From Cercozoa sp. M6MM (lineage: Eukaryota > Endomyxa: Ascetosporea): a stretch of DNA of 28,758 bases. Every line of letters begins with the position of its first letter. Position 1 is the first letter of the stretch. Below the pieces are notes generated by a model that worked only from the letters and a program-made list of their open reading frames with translations, was not told the DNA's origin and ran no database searches. Below are positions 1 through 9,983 of this stretch, piece by piece. The position numbers and the translations under genes were made by a program. The stretch is taken from the NCBI GenBank assembly GCA_040357565.1, contig JBDODJ010000137.1. One strand, 5' to 3'.

Positions 1-46
<46 letters not shown>
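1..46. repeat. (TG)n microsatellite in an intron
   Basis: An uninterrupted TG dinucleotide run opens the window. It follows the splice donor after base 55 of the ZIP-family gene on the minus strand, so it lies in an intron of that gene, where the sense strand reads CA. The intron continues beyond the window. Confidence 0.95.
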
Positions 47-47
<1 letters not shown>

Positions 48-54
48 CACATAC

Positions 55-1629
55 CAGCAGCAACAGGCGGAAAGACTTTATTCACGACATCTTCGCTGTG
101 ATCATCATCACCTGGCAGACAGCAATGCATTAACAGACAGACCACCTCAATGTTACGATGCGCAGTACCGGTGTTGTACTTGAGTCCAATCAGCACGGCA
201 GTGATCACACTCATTGGTACAAAGGTACTGCCAAACAGCAGTGTCACCACCTGCATCAATTAAAAATGTCAATCAGGACATGCTCAGAAGGGAAAGTACT
301 AGGAGCGTACCACACACTGTGGCACTTGCAGCTGCGTGTAGACGGCATAGCTAGTCATTGTGCACGGTATCTCATGTGCTAGGATGGCGAGTGCAATCAC
401 GAGTCCTTCTTTCCACGAGGCTGCAGTTGAAACGAGCCGGTAGAAACGTGTTTATTGCTCCCAGGACAAATTAAAACATTGTACACATGGTCATGGCGGC
501 AATGATGGCTCCATCAGCCACGTGATGCAGCGACTTGGCCAAAACACTGGAGCACCCGGTTTGCAGCATCTGACAAAACTGAAAGAAAACGCAATTTACT
601 CTTTCAAAACGACAGAAAAGCGTCCGCGCCGATGCGCATTGTTCGCATCAACGTTCATTCCGGCCACCTGTGCGATAAGACACATTGGTTCAACTAAAAG
701 CACAATGCCAAAGCATACCTCAACAGCATGTGCTTCCGGTTTAATGATGCTTTCTTCGGCCGAGTCGCGGTCCTTCGCGTCGTCGCTGAAGGAGTTGTAG
801 CTGTCCAGTACGCATGAGTCGTAGCATTGCGAAAGCTGGCACTGGTCCTCAGTCACCTGTAAGCACAGACATACTACAAAAAACAAGAACGAAGTGAAGC
901 AAATCAAACATACTTGTTCTTCCTTGTGTGCGTGCTTGTGGTGAGCGTGTTCGTGTGAGTTGCTGTGGCGCAACAAAAAAGTGATGGGTCGGACAAGACA
1001 CCAATAATTTACCTAACGCCGAGATGTGAAAGAGACTCCAGCAGAAAGGCAAGCAAAATGCCTGCTAATTCAAATTACGAGATCTTATGCCGCATCACAG
1101 CAAGACAAAATAAAAGCGACCTGATAGAATCAGAAGAGATGCACGCTTTTCTCCATGTTCACCTAGATTCACCACTTAAAGAATAAGGTGAGCACATCAT
1201 GAAGATGTACCTGCATGAGCAATTGTGTGCGGTAGAATTTCGCCTGTCAAAGCCGCAAGCATGGCACCAACGCCCCATGACTGTAGACATTGAAATCAAT
1301 ATCTTTTTGAACATCATCGCGGCCGATTCTGAAAAATGACAGTCTACAAAAATGACGCGCGAATGCCGTTGCGTCCAGTCACGCGATACGAATTGCGACA
1401 AAAGAGCCTGTGCAAAATTGATTCTTGCGCCAAAACGCGAAAGCGGGGAAAGAAAAACTACTGGAAGCGAGACGAGTAGAATGAAGCAAAGCGATGCGAC
1501 AAGCGCCACTTGCCACGTCTCGCCGTGCTCGTGGTCGTGGTCGTGGTCATGGTCGTGGTCGTGGTAGAGGTGACTGCGAGAATTGATTGTGGCGTGACCA
1601 CTGACAGGGTTTGTGACGTGACTTGCCAT
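55..1629 (-). CDS. ZIP (SLC39)-family metal transporter, 3' end outside window
   Basis: Nine exons on the minus strand join in phase: 1390-1629, 1211-1280, 1013-1061, 914-962, 719-856, 485-578, 326-420, 169-250 and 55-111, giving about 291 residues. The N-terminus has a zinc-binding-type His/Asp run (HDHDHDHDHDHEH), then a first membrane helix (QVALVASLCFILLVSLPVVF). A second segment reads AMLAALTGEILPHTIAHA and a third GILLAFLLESLSHLG. A His-rich loop (HSHE-like, 914-962) and an acidic loop follow. The TM4 signature is SLHHVADGAIIAA (family HNxxDG) and TM5 has AILAHEIPC (family HEIPHE). Members move Zn or other divalent metals into the cytosol from outside or from secretory organelles. The His-rich N-terminus resembles the ZIP7/LIV-1 group. 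The start is uncertain: the frame is open to 1722, but an acceptor-like CTTTGGCAG lies between. The second ligand of the TM5 motif is replaced by Cys (see findings). Confidence 0.8.
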
Positions 1630-1915
1630 CCGCGCGGTTGGTTCGTGCTGCCAAAGCGAGATTGATAATTGATACGATAAATTGCCAAAACACAATAACA
1701 TACAACAGATATATGCGCGCAACGCGTTTGACTGTACAAATTCTGCTCGGTTTTGGTTTCAAGCGCTCTATAAATCCTGGAAAAGAGTTTGATCCGGTCC
1801 CGGAGCGCTGGATTCACCGGATTGTTTTAATAATATTCGATGTAGAAAACGGCCGGCGGCTGCAAAACTGAGAGGATTCTGTACTGCCGTCCTGTACAAA
1901 GTACGTCGTGTGCTG
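1630..1915. other. Intergenic or 5' region between two minus-strand genes
   Basis: This stretch lies upstream of the ZIP gene and downstream of the stop codon at 1916-1918. It may hold a 5' exon of the ZIP gene, because the frame stays open to 1722 and would encode a hydrophobic stretch (MLLCFGNLSYQLSISL). I see no RNA gene or other element here. Confidence 0.5.
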
Positions 1916-4400
1916 TCAACGACATGCACAGTCCTCATTGGCGTCATGTCGCCGGTCAGCTCTGAGATGTACGATGAACCAGTCGTAGTCGGCCGTTTGG
2001 ACAAGCTGTGAACGTGGCACCCTGAAGCCTTGGGTGGCTCGTCTTCCTGCCCACTGAACACAACAAAATATAGAAATCGGGCTCTGTAAAATACAGTGCA
2101 GGCGTTGCGCAGGTACCTCGGTCCTGGTGAGTGACTCTGCCGCAAAGTGCAGGTACGGCTGCGTTGTCCAGGCCACACGGAACAGCGACTTGCCAAATGA
2201 CTGGACGCACTGCGACCGTCGCCACGGTGGCATGGCTTGCAACAAGTCACTTTTCGTGAAACCTCGGCCGGCTACAGTCAGAACAGTGTATGACATCAAC
2301 TAGTCGACTGCTATTCTTACAGTCGCGAAGGAAGGAACACAGCGGTAGTGTGTCATCGTTGCTTTGTTCAGACTGAAACATCATGGCCCGAGGAAACTCC
2401 ACTGTGCACTTAAACAAATGAGTACTAAATCAGTAAAAAAGTTGAGTTAAAGGTACGAGCGTGCAGGTCGCTTTGCCTCATGTACTGCACAGTGTCCTTA
2501 ATGCAGGTCGGTATGTGTACGTACTCGTCCACGTCGCTGCAGTAAAAACCCAGTCGAGTCGATTGGGTCAAATCACCGAGAACTTATCAGCGCTGGTACC
2601 AGATGAGAAGAGCTTCGTAGACACCCCGAAACTTCTGCGTCGCGTGCCACTGTTGACAGTGCTCAGTGTTCAGGTTGGACATCGCATGTACACGGGGAGT
2701 GTCGGGTTGGCACTTAAGTTTACCACGGCGAGGTGCTCCCCGTAGCCGTACAGTGTGACGAACGGTGCAGGCTTCCACGGCACCACTTCGACTCGCTGCA
2801 TGCCGGCGCTGCACTCTGTCTTGAGTACGAGACACAGATGTTCGGTCAGTCGGGAGACTTCACCGTTGTCTACCCTCCTCCAGCAGTATCTTCAGCTGAA
2901 TATACCCACAAGAGTACACAGTACCCGTAGCAACGACGTAGAACACAATAGAATCCACGCGTAATACGTGCAGTTGCCAGTGTAGCCACATGCGCGTGAT
3001 GTGCGAGTACGGAGGAAACACTTTCTGCACCACGGTGGCCACTCTCCCATTGTCGGGGCGATCGTTCTTCACTCCATGTGTTCCGAGTCTCGGACTGGCC
3101 ACTTGCAGAACCACATCACTCATTCGTAGCTGTAGACTGGCCTACTTTCACAAACCAGTGCGGATACCGTATCTTAGTTTGCTTCTACAGAGTATACCAA
3201 GCAAAGCTTAACCCACCCGTTCGTGGTACTCGCTTTTCAAAAATACGCAGGTCACAATCTAGGGATGTGAATGAATACAGCATAGGGATGTTCAACTGAC
3301 TGGGCCCGGAGAAGCAGGAGGTACTGTACAGTGTCTGCGAGGTAGTCGCTAGCGTACTTGACGAACCTGCGACGGAACTGGTGCGACACGGGCATCAGGA
3401 CACTCGAAGACACCGACTGCACGGTTGTCGCATTATCAAGGACACTGCTGAGTTTGCAGTGCTTCCAAGTGCCTCGTCTTTGTTTCAGTAGGCGCATACA
3501 GTACAGCACCCGCAGTTACTTAGGTAGAAAACTGGGAAAGGTAGTAGTGTACGAGTGTAAGAGATTTTGAATCCAGTCGTCCACCTGAAGGAAAACTCGT
3601 AGGACGACGGTGTTAGCGTGCGACAATTCTTCGGTTTCTTTGGTCTCCTCTGCGTCTTGTGTTTGCCAGATGCGAGGTACCTGATTGCGTTGTCTTCTTT
3701 TGGACCAGCCCTAAACCAAGACATCTCAGTAATCTAGCTAGACAGGTTTAAGTGTGCTTTCTGCCGGGGACCAAGATGTACCAGTTGGCGCAACGCATCC
3801 TCTCTCACGGCAATGTTCGGCGAATGACGCCCCAGGTACGCTAGCCTCGTGTCCACAAGCACGTCGTTTAGCACGTGTGCGTGTGCTTGCCTGGTGCCTG
3901 TATTTACGGGTGGTACAATGGTATCAGTCGAAAGTCAACTAAAATATGGTACCCTCAACAGCAGAGTGTACTGTGGGTTTAGGAAGAGAACGGACCCGTG
4001 AGTACTCAACTTTTCTGAGATCGCATGGCATGCCTCCTGTTTGTGTGGACCAATCACCTGGTAATTTTGCAGTTTAATCGTGTGCGGTACCCCATCGAAT
4101 ACAGTCAACTACACTTGGTCGAGTCCAGAAGGTGAATAAAAACAAGACAAACGTGACGAGCGACAGCGCTAGGACGCGGAGACACTAAACATTAACAAAA
4201 CACGTTTAGAAATAACACAAATTTTCGGAACTGAACTATAAGTTTAGTACCGTTGCGAGTGGCATGCAAGGTGCTAAACTTTGTTTCACAGTCTGTAGAC
4301 AGCCACTCTGCAACTCTAGACCGCTCGGCAAGGAAATTTCGCCAACGGTCCGAAGGCACCGGCAGGCGCCACTTCAGCGACGAAACCAGGACAGCGAGCC
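1916..4400 (-). CDS. Probable GT92-like (DUF23-type) glycosyltransferase
   Basis: Twelve exons join in phase, about 527 residues: 4251-4400, 3953-4057, 3782-3897, 3553-3680, 3279-3477 (end tentative), 2925-3129, 2694-2869, 2600-2649, 2457-2536, 2321-2401, 2117-2271 and 1916-2053. The 5' end was not found; upstream exons may lie in 4401-4647. The N-terminal third is not recognisable. The C-terminal half follows the GT92 order: RMWLHWQLHVLRVDSIVFYVV (like EWxxYHxxLGVDxxxxYDN), then TDNGEVSRLTEHL, RVEVVPWKPAP, and a DVDEY motif in the place of the family's DxDEF metal/nucleotide-sugar site. Next come FPRAMMF and GKSLFRV...PYLHFAAESL. GT92 enzymes usually act in the Golgi. I see no clear N-terminal membrane anchor in the resolved part. 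The donor sugar and acceptor cannot be predicted. The family call is from motif order only; another GT-A fold family is the main alternative. Confidence 0.6.
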
Positions 4401-4648
4401 CTGCAATTGCGAGTTGCTACTATGGTTAGTTAAAAGCACTACAGTCTCGTTTCTATTCGTCAACGCCACTGCCAGCAGCTCGCAACTCTCGCAGCAGGTC
4501 TGGTGACTACCCAACAGGGAATTGCCCAGGCAGTCAGTACAGTTGACAGAGAGCTAAACTGGAGCTACAGGAGACGCGGCCGGTGACAATTCGTCAAAAT
4601 TGGACGAATCGAACGCCGTTGCCTGTCGCACGCGATGGGCTAACCATA

Positions 4649-4687
<39 letters not shown>

Positions 4688-4707
4688 TTATTTATATATA
4701 AGTTGTA
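4401..4707. other. Unresolved stretch, possible first exons of the glycosyltransferase gene
   Basis: On the minus strand 4451-4505 reads SPDLLRELRAAGSG after a TAG acceptor-like site, and an ATG lies at 4645-4647. Either could belong to the 5' end of the gene below it, but I could not join them in phase with confidence. Confidence 0.3.
4646..4700. repeat. (AT)n-rich tract
   Basis: A TA/AT dinucleotide run with TTTA interruptions. It lies directly downstream of the stop codon (4708-4710) of the coiled-coil gene and immediately upstream of the next minus-strand gene. Confidence 0.95.
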
Positions 4708-6938
4708 TCAGTAAGAGTTTATATGTAATTTATATAGTACATATACTAGCATTCTACCGTGCAGACGGTGCCGCAGCTGCCGCATCGCGCTTTCGTGTGC
4801 TGTTTGATTCTCCGACAGCACGCGCTTTAACTCCGCTATCTCCTCCTGTTCGTTCAAAGAAAATCAGAGCAGGTCATAAGGGGGTTGAAGGGGAGAGAGA
4901 GTAAAACCTTGTAGGGTTTAACAACTTCGACCTTGCCGATCTCGTGCTGCAGAAGCGATTGCTGCACTGTCTCGTCGAGTTGAGCCTCCTGAGGGTTGGG
5001 GGTAAAGGAAGGTATGGAAGTCAAGAGGGTATACCAACTGAGCACATCGTTGGCGCAAGTGCGCGCTCTCTTCGCTTGCAGCTTCGAGTCGCTGCTGCAG
5101 CAGCGCCGACTCTGCGATTCCAAGTGTGAACACGCAGCAATAGATGGGGGAGGGGGGAGAAGCTGAAGTGTAATACCTCTGCGACGAGCGAGACAGTCAT
5201 CGCGCGTCGCAAACAGTCGCCGCTCGAGCGAACGCAGCGCGCGATCAAAGTTTTCGTCGTCGAACGGAACCTACAAGAAAGCAGAGGGTATCGACAAGAG
5301 ACAGCAGAACTTTAAGGCAATGAGAGTGAGGCTTAATGGGGTAAAAGGTATGGATACGGGGTAGGGAAGTAGAGGTAGGGAAAGGGTAAAGGGTTCAAGG
5401 GTAAAGGGTTAAACGAACAAAGACTCAAGTAAGTCAAAGGAGCAGGAACACAGTACAGGCACAGGCAGAACAGGCGGCGGCTTTTCGGAGCTTTTTTCGC
5501 TGCAGTTCTCGTCGCAGCTTTCGTCAATTTTCTTCGCTTTTGTCGTCGCAGCGGCGCCGTTTTCTTCGTCTGGCATGCGAACGGCACACTGACACAATGC
5601 CGCCTGCTGCTTCTCCTGCAGTAGACAGGACACTCATACTGTGTATACCTATGAACATACACCGTATCATAGATACAGTATCTCACATATAAGTATATAG
5701 TATGGTATAGTATATATATAAATGGATAGGGATAGTATAAGGTGGTACCCCCAAAGACACACTGAACACGGCGAGAACTGCCGCCAAAACTCGCTGCGAC
5801 GCCGCGTGTCGACAGCGAGACGACCTACGGAGGAGAAGAAGGGAGGAACTGAGGGTCTAAGAAAGAGGATATGGATGTCTACCTGGCCATAGCGTCGACG
5901 TGTTCGACCACACGTTGCTGCAGCTGCCGCAGTCGCGACGCGCGTCTTGACGCCGAAGCAGCCGCTGTCTTTGCCTGAGACACGGCCCGGTCTACCAGGG
6001 GAGAAGGGGGTAAAGTGGGGAGCAAAGTGGGAGAGGGGGTAAAGGATTAAAGGCAACTACCACGCTCGCGTCGCAGTCGAGCGACGTCGTCGTTTCGCAG
6101 TCGCAGTTCTGCTGCCAAACTCGCTTCTTTTGCTGCCTGCGGGGGGCTTAAGGATAAAGAGAGGGGGGGTAAGAGAGGGGGTGGACCCGAGTCTGCACGT
6201 GGCTGAGTCGCGCGCGCAGCCACTGCGACAGCGCCGCCGAGTGTCGCGAAAGCAGAGTTCGAACGCACTGTCGCAACTGCGTCAACTCTGCGCGCAGTTT
6301 CGTCAGTTGACGTTGCTGAAAGACGCCGCATTTTGCCAGAGTCCGCTGCCGCGTTTCTTGCATCCGTTTCGCACACTCTGCCTTTGCCTAGATCAGTCAA
6401 TAGTCATCAGTCAATAGTCATCAGTCATCAGTCACCAGTCACCAGTCATCAGTCACCAGTCATCAGTTATCAGTCAGTCATTAGTGTGACATTTACCTGA
6501 ACCAGTTCGGCACGCTGTTTCTCGCGCAGACGCGCGATTTTGTTTTGCGCGTGCTGCTGTGCCTGCAGCATGCTGTCGTTGAGTGCAGTCACGTCGCACT
6601 GGTGTTGCTCCTTGGCCTGTGTTTCAACAGAGACACCCGGAAAGTAAATTAATAAACTGGTGTTCCTGAACTGACTTTGGACAGTGGTTTTTGAAACTGA
6701 AGCACCTGCTGCACGAGGCGACGTTCGTTCTCGAGTTTTGACGAGGTGTCTTGCAGGTCGGCCTGCACTTGTCTCTGTTCAAGTTATCAGTTTAGTTTGT
6801 TGTGAGGAAGATTCATGAGTTATGGCATGTGAAACCCACCAAATGATCAGCAGTTTCGACGCGTTCTTGCTGCCACATTGCGCGTGCTTCTTGCATTCCT
6901 ACGAACACGTCCAGGGGGTAACATGCCTTTGAACTGTT

Positions 6939-6984
<46 letters not shown>

Positions 6985-7084
6985 NNNNNNNNNNNNNNNN
7001 NNNNNNNNNNNNNNNNNNNNNNNNNNNNNNNNNNNNNNNNNNNNNNNNNNNNNNNNNNNNNNNNNNNNNNNNNNNNNNNNNNNN

Positions 7085-7129
<45 letters not shown>

Positions 7130-8783
7130 ACACACACCGGACCTACCCTCTCTCGCAGCCTGTAGTTGGGCACGCAACTGTTCGTTTTCTCTGGCGACTG
7201 CGTTCAGTTCGGCTTCCTGGGAGAACAGACAGATTGTAGACACTTCAGTTGACAACTTGATCAGAGTGTAGATTCAGTTGGTTTGAATCTACGTGAGCTC
7301 GTCGGTCGGCCTCGCGCTCGCTTCGGCGTTGTTGAAGCTCGCGCTGTCGTTCCTGTTCGCACTGAGTCGCGAACTGTTGCTGCTGCGCGCGGATCTGACT
7401 GTGCCAGACTTCGAGTTAAAACAGAAAGGAAACACCACCAAAAGGGTACTCTTTGGTGGATGCCAGCATTGCTTCGGTGTCCGAGAGGCGTTGTTTCTAC
7501 AAAACGACGTTAACTCAAGGTTTCGGTTTCAATTGTGTTAGTGGCGATTGAACTGAAAGTGCACCAGAGAGGATAGTTCACGGGCGAGGTCATCTCGTTC
7601 TTGTTCCATTCTAAAGCAGTTGCATCATGAGGATAGACAACTGAACTATGCAGGAAAGTTCTCGAGCGACAACACCTCTTGGCGTAGCTTGTAGTTTCGG
7701 TGCTGCGTCGATGCAATGCGTCCAACTTGGCCGCCAGTGACTCGGCGCGACGTCGGTGTGCCGTACTGGCCGTCTGCTCATTTGTTTCAACTCAACTCAT
7801 CGAATTGAAAGCTTCACTTCTTAATTTACCCTTTCGCGTTGGATGGCATCGACAAGAGTTTCGACTTTAGCGCGCACTTCCTTCGCATGTTGCTGGCGCC
7901 GTGTCTGCTCGGAGGATAACAAGGCGTCGAGTCTGCAAATTAAACGGTTGTTGTTTCAAATCATTGTCGAGTTCAGTTTCGGTTGAAACGACCTCTGCTG
8001 GAACTCAGCGAAACGTGACTGCCACAGAGTCTTCTCCTGGCTAGCTTGCTGAACCTGGCGCTGCAGCTGCGTTACATGCGACTCTGCCTGCGAAAGCGCC
8101 GCTCGCTGAATGCACACGGATACTGGTGTCATTTGCTTCCACATTCACAGCTGAACAACTGAAGTTGCACTGTACCACACGTGTTTCAGTCTCTTGTCTG
8201 GCAGAGCGCAGTTCGTGCTCCAACTGACGCACACGCTCCATCAGAGTCTGCGCAAGTCAGTAACTTTTGTCTCCAAAGAAGGCAAGGCAAGCAAGGAAAG
8301 CAAACTGAGTTCTGCGAAGCGAGTTGACGACGTGCGGTTAAGGCTTCTTCGTGCTGTCGCTGGAGTGCCTCGTTTCGGTGCAGTTGTTCTTGCATCGAGC
8401 GAATCTCGGCGTCGCGGCGCTGCAGACGCGTGCGGCAGCGTTGCAGCACCGAGTCGCGCTCAGTGCTCACATGACGCTGCAGCAGCTCCACCACGCGCTC
8501 GAACACGAATTTTCGCGACTCCTCGCTGTCGCGCAGTGTGCGCAGCACGGGATCGCCGCTGATCTCCTCTGCCAGCGACATCGCACTGCAAAAATATCAC
8601 TTCATTTTTTGCAACTACCCCAGTTCTAATTGAATTTTACAGTCGATGCAAAGGCAGTCCTTGGGCATGCTCTTGCCTTTCCTGCGTGCTAAACAGCGAG
8701 GAAGACGACGACGTCACAGACTTGACGTCGTCTGGCAGACCTGGGCTCGTGGCCTGAGCGATGAGCTCACCAAGTCGCTGCAT
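4708..8783 (-). CDS. 22-exon coiled-coil protein, function unknown
   Basis: All 22 exons join in phase to about 778 residues: 8641-8783, 8306-8585, 8179-8247, 7993-8105, 7830-7932, 7676-7773, 7565-7610, 7436-7496, 7293-7408, 7147-7216, 6840-6898, 6676-6774, 6497-6616, 6187-6381, 6061-6136, 5883-5991, 5763-5793, 5457-5615, 5177-5270, 5035-5111, 4908-4988 and 4708-4845. The start is MQRLGELIAQATSPGLPDD, followed by a Ser-rich linker. From about residue 60 it is almost continuous Gln/Arg/Glu/Ala coiled coil (for example LSQAESHVTQLQRQVQQAS, ELNAVARENEQLRAQLQAAR), broken by a Lys/Ser/Pro-rich low-complexity part (5457-5615). The composition resembles centrosomal, basal-body and golgin-type scaffold proteins, but I recognise no family. 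Around 7680-7720 a second frame also reads like coiled coil (LRQEVLSLEN), so exon 6 may differ. One intron contains a 100-N gap. Confidence 0.85.
6393..6482. repeat. Heptamer tandem repeat (ATCAGTC / ACCAGTC)
   Basis: About twelve copies of a 7-base unit, (A)TCAGTCA with C/T variants, fill the intron between exons 13 and 14 of the coiled-coil gene (6382-6496). Confidence 0.9.
6942..7135. repeat. (AC)n microsatellite containing a 100-N assembly gap
   Basis: CA repeats flank N at 6985-7084, exactly 100 bases, a conventional placeholder length. The tract is inside the intron between exons 10 and 11 of the coiled-coil gene, so the true intron length is unknown. The N run should not be translated. 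Confidence 0.95.
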
Positions 8784-8988
8784 CCCTGGGCCAATCCTCC
8801 TCCTGGGCAAGTCCTACCGACCACGGGCACCGCAGACGTGGGTGCTTATATCGTGCCCTTGCTGTTGTCAGAGCCGCTCTTACCTCGCCACAGAGTTTTA
8901 GTGTCTGAACTGAAAAGTATTTTCGTGGATTCCCCAGTTCCGCGCGGACGGGCGAAAACAAAACTGATGCTAAATTTTCTTGTTAAAT

Positions 8989-9724
8989 TTATAGCGCCTC
9001 CTTTTCTGTTTCTTCTGCTTCGATCCAGTTTTCTTCCGATTCTTCATCGCTTCTGTCGTTCGAGTCAATATACTCTTCGAGATACTCGTCATAAGAAGCG
9101 TCCTCGAAGGGTCTCTCGTGCGGGGGCACCCAGTGCACTGGTTTGTCAGGGTATGGGTGTCTTTCATGTCCGAAATTCACAACGCAGGGTCGTTTTGTGC
9201 AGAACTTGTCCTTGAAATCGGCACCTGAGATGCCGCGCTTGATTGGGCCGACACACTCGCCACGAATAATGGCGTAACCATTGGGATCGACATCAAAGGG
9301 CCACAGGGGCGGAAACCACGCACATCGTGCCTCGTTGGTCAGACACGCTGCCCTTGAGAAAGCAAAGCACTCGTCAGCCTGTGCAACAAGTCTCAATCGA
9401 AGCCAGCTGCCAAGTTTTAAAGAGGGACACTACCCACGGGGAACACTCTCCCTGACTGTAGTGATCACGAGTCAGAGTCGCGCAACTCCAGGACTCTGGC
9501 AAAGCATGACAGTTTTGCTCGCGCTCATTCCAGATGCAGCGACCGTGTGCTTTGTGCAGGCACCTTGCGCGTGTCTTCTGTCGCTTGCATGCATCTGCGA
9601 AACGTGCGCCCGCTTTTCGTCGGAAGTGTGGATTGTGGTACCGTGGCAAGGCCTCAATCCGAGTGACAGCAAACACGAAGACCACAAACAGCACAGCCAC
9701 GCGAGCTACACTTGCACTATCCAT
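8989..9724 (-). CDS. Small secreted Cys-rich protein with acidic tail
   Basis: Two exons, 9434-9724 and 8989-9378, join in phase 0 to 226 residues. Residues 1-25 form a signal peptide (VAVLFVVFVFAV core, likely cleaved near IEA-LP). The mature part has two related Cys modules: CKRQKTRARCLHKAHGRCIW...C, and CFAFSRAACLTNEARCAWF...C. Both have spacing C-x8-C-x6-7-C-x-W. A Pro/His-rich linker follows, then a strongly acidic C-terminus (DYD/EEY, SDEESEE). No membrane anchor is visible, so secretion or residence in the endomembrane lumen is expected. Similar CxW modules occur in many extracellular protist proteins, but I cannot name the family. The start is the only ATG in frame with the signal peptide. 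It is divergent from the Tubby gene. Confidence 0.75.
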
Positions 9725-9983
9725 CCATAAAGGGTGTGAGGGTTTTGCGCTTAAAAAGCAAGCTCCAGTTGCTCTGCGAAATCAGAAGAAACGCTAACGG
9801 TCAGTTAAACTAAAACTGAAACGCGAGTGCAAAATACCAACTGGCGGGAAATGAAACGACTCTTGCGACTGTGACTAGAGACTCCATTGACAGGTTTCTC
9901 CTGCTCGCAGCGATACAGCTGCACATTGCGGCGTTGAAAAGGCGAACGACAGTACATAGAGTGTGCTGCGGTCAGTGACCGAG
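9725..9983. promoter_or_regulatory. Shared divergent upstream region (secreted protein / Tubby-like)
   Basis: About 259 bp separate the two divergent start codons. It must contain the 5' leaders and promoters of both genes. I see no clear TATA element. Confidence 0.5.

Noticed and set aside
1352..1567. Plus-strand frame with a Trp/Ser repeat
   Set aside because: It is antisense to the His/Asp run of the ZIP-family gene.
6813..7255. Long open frames of alternating His/Thr or Cys/Val across CA/TG microsatellites (also at 12313-12912, 25726-26158, 26336-26870)
   Set aside because: These are translations of dinucleotide repeats and N runs inside introns, not proteins.
8646..9215. 189-codon plus-strand frame
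   Set aside because: It is antisense to exon 1 of the coiled-coil gene and exon 2 of the secreted-protein gene, both of which have signal peptide, motif or phase support on the minus strand.
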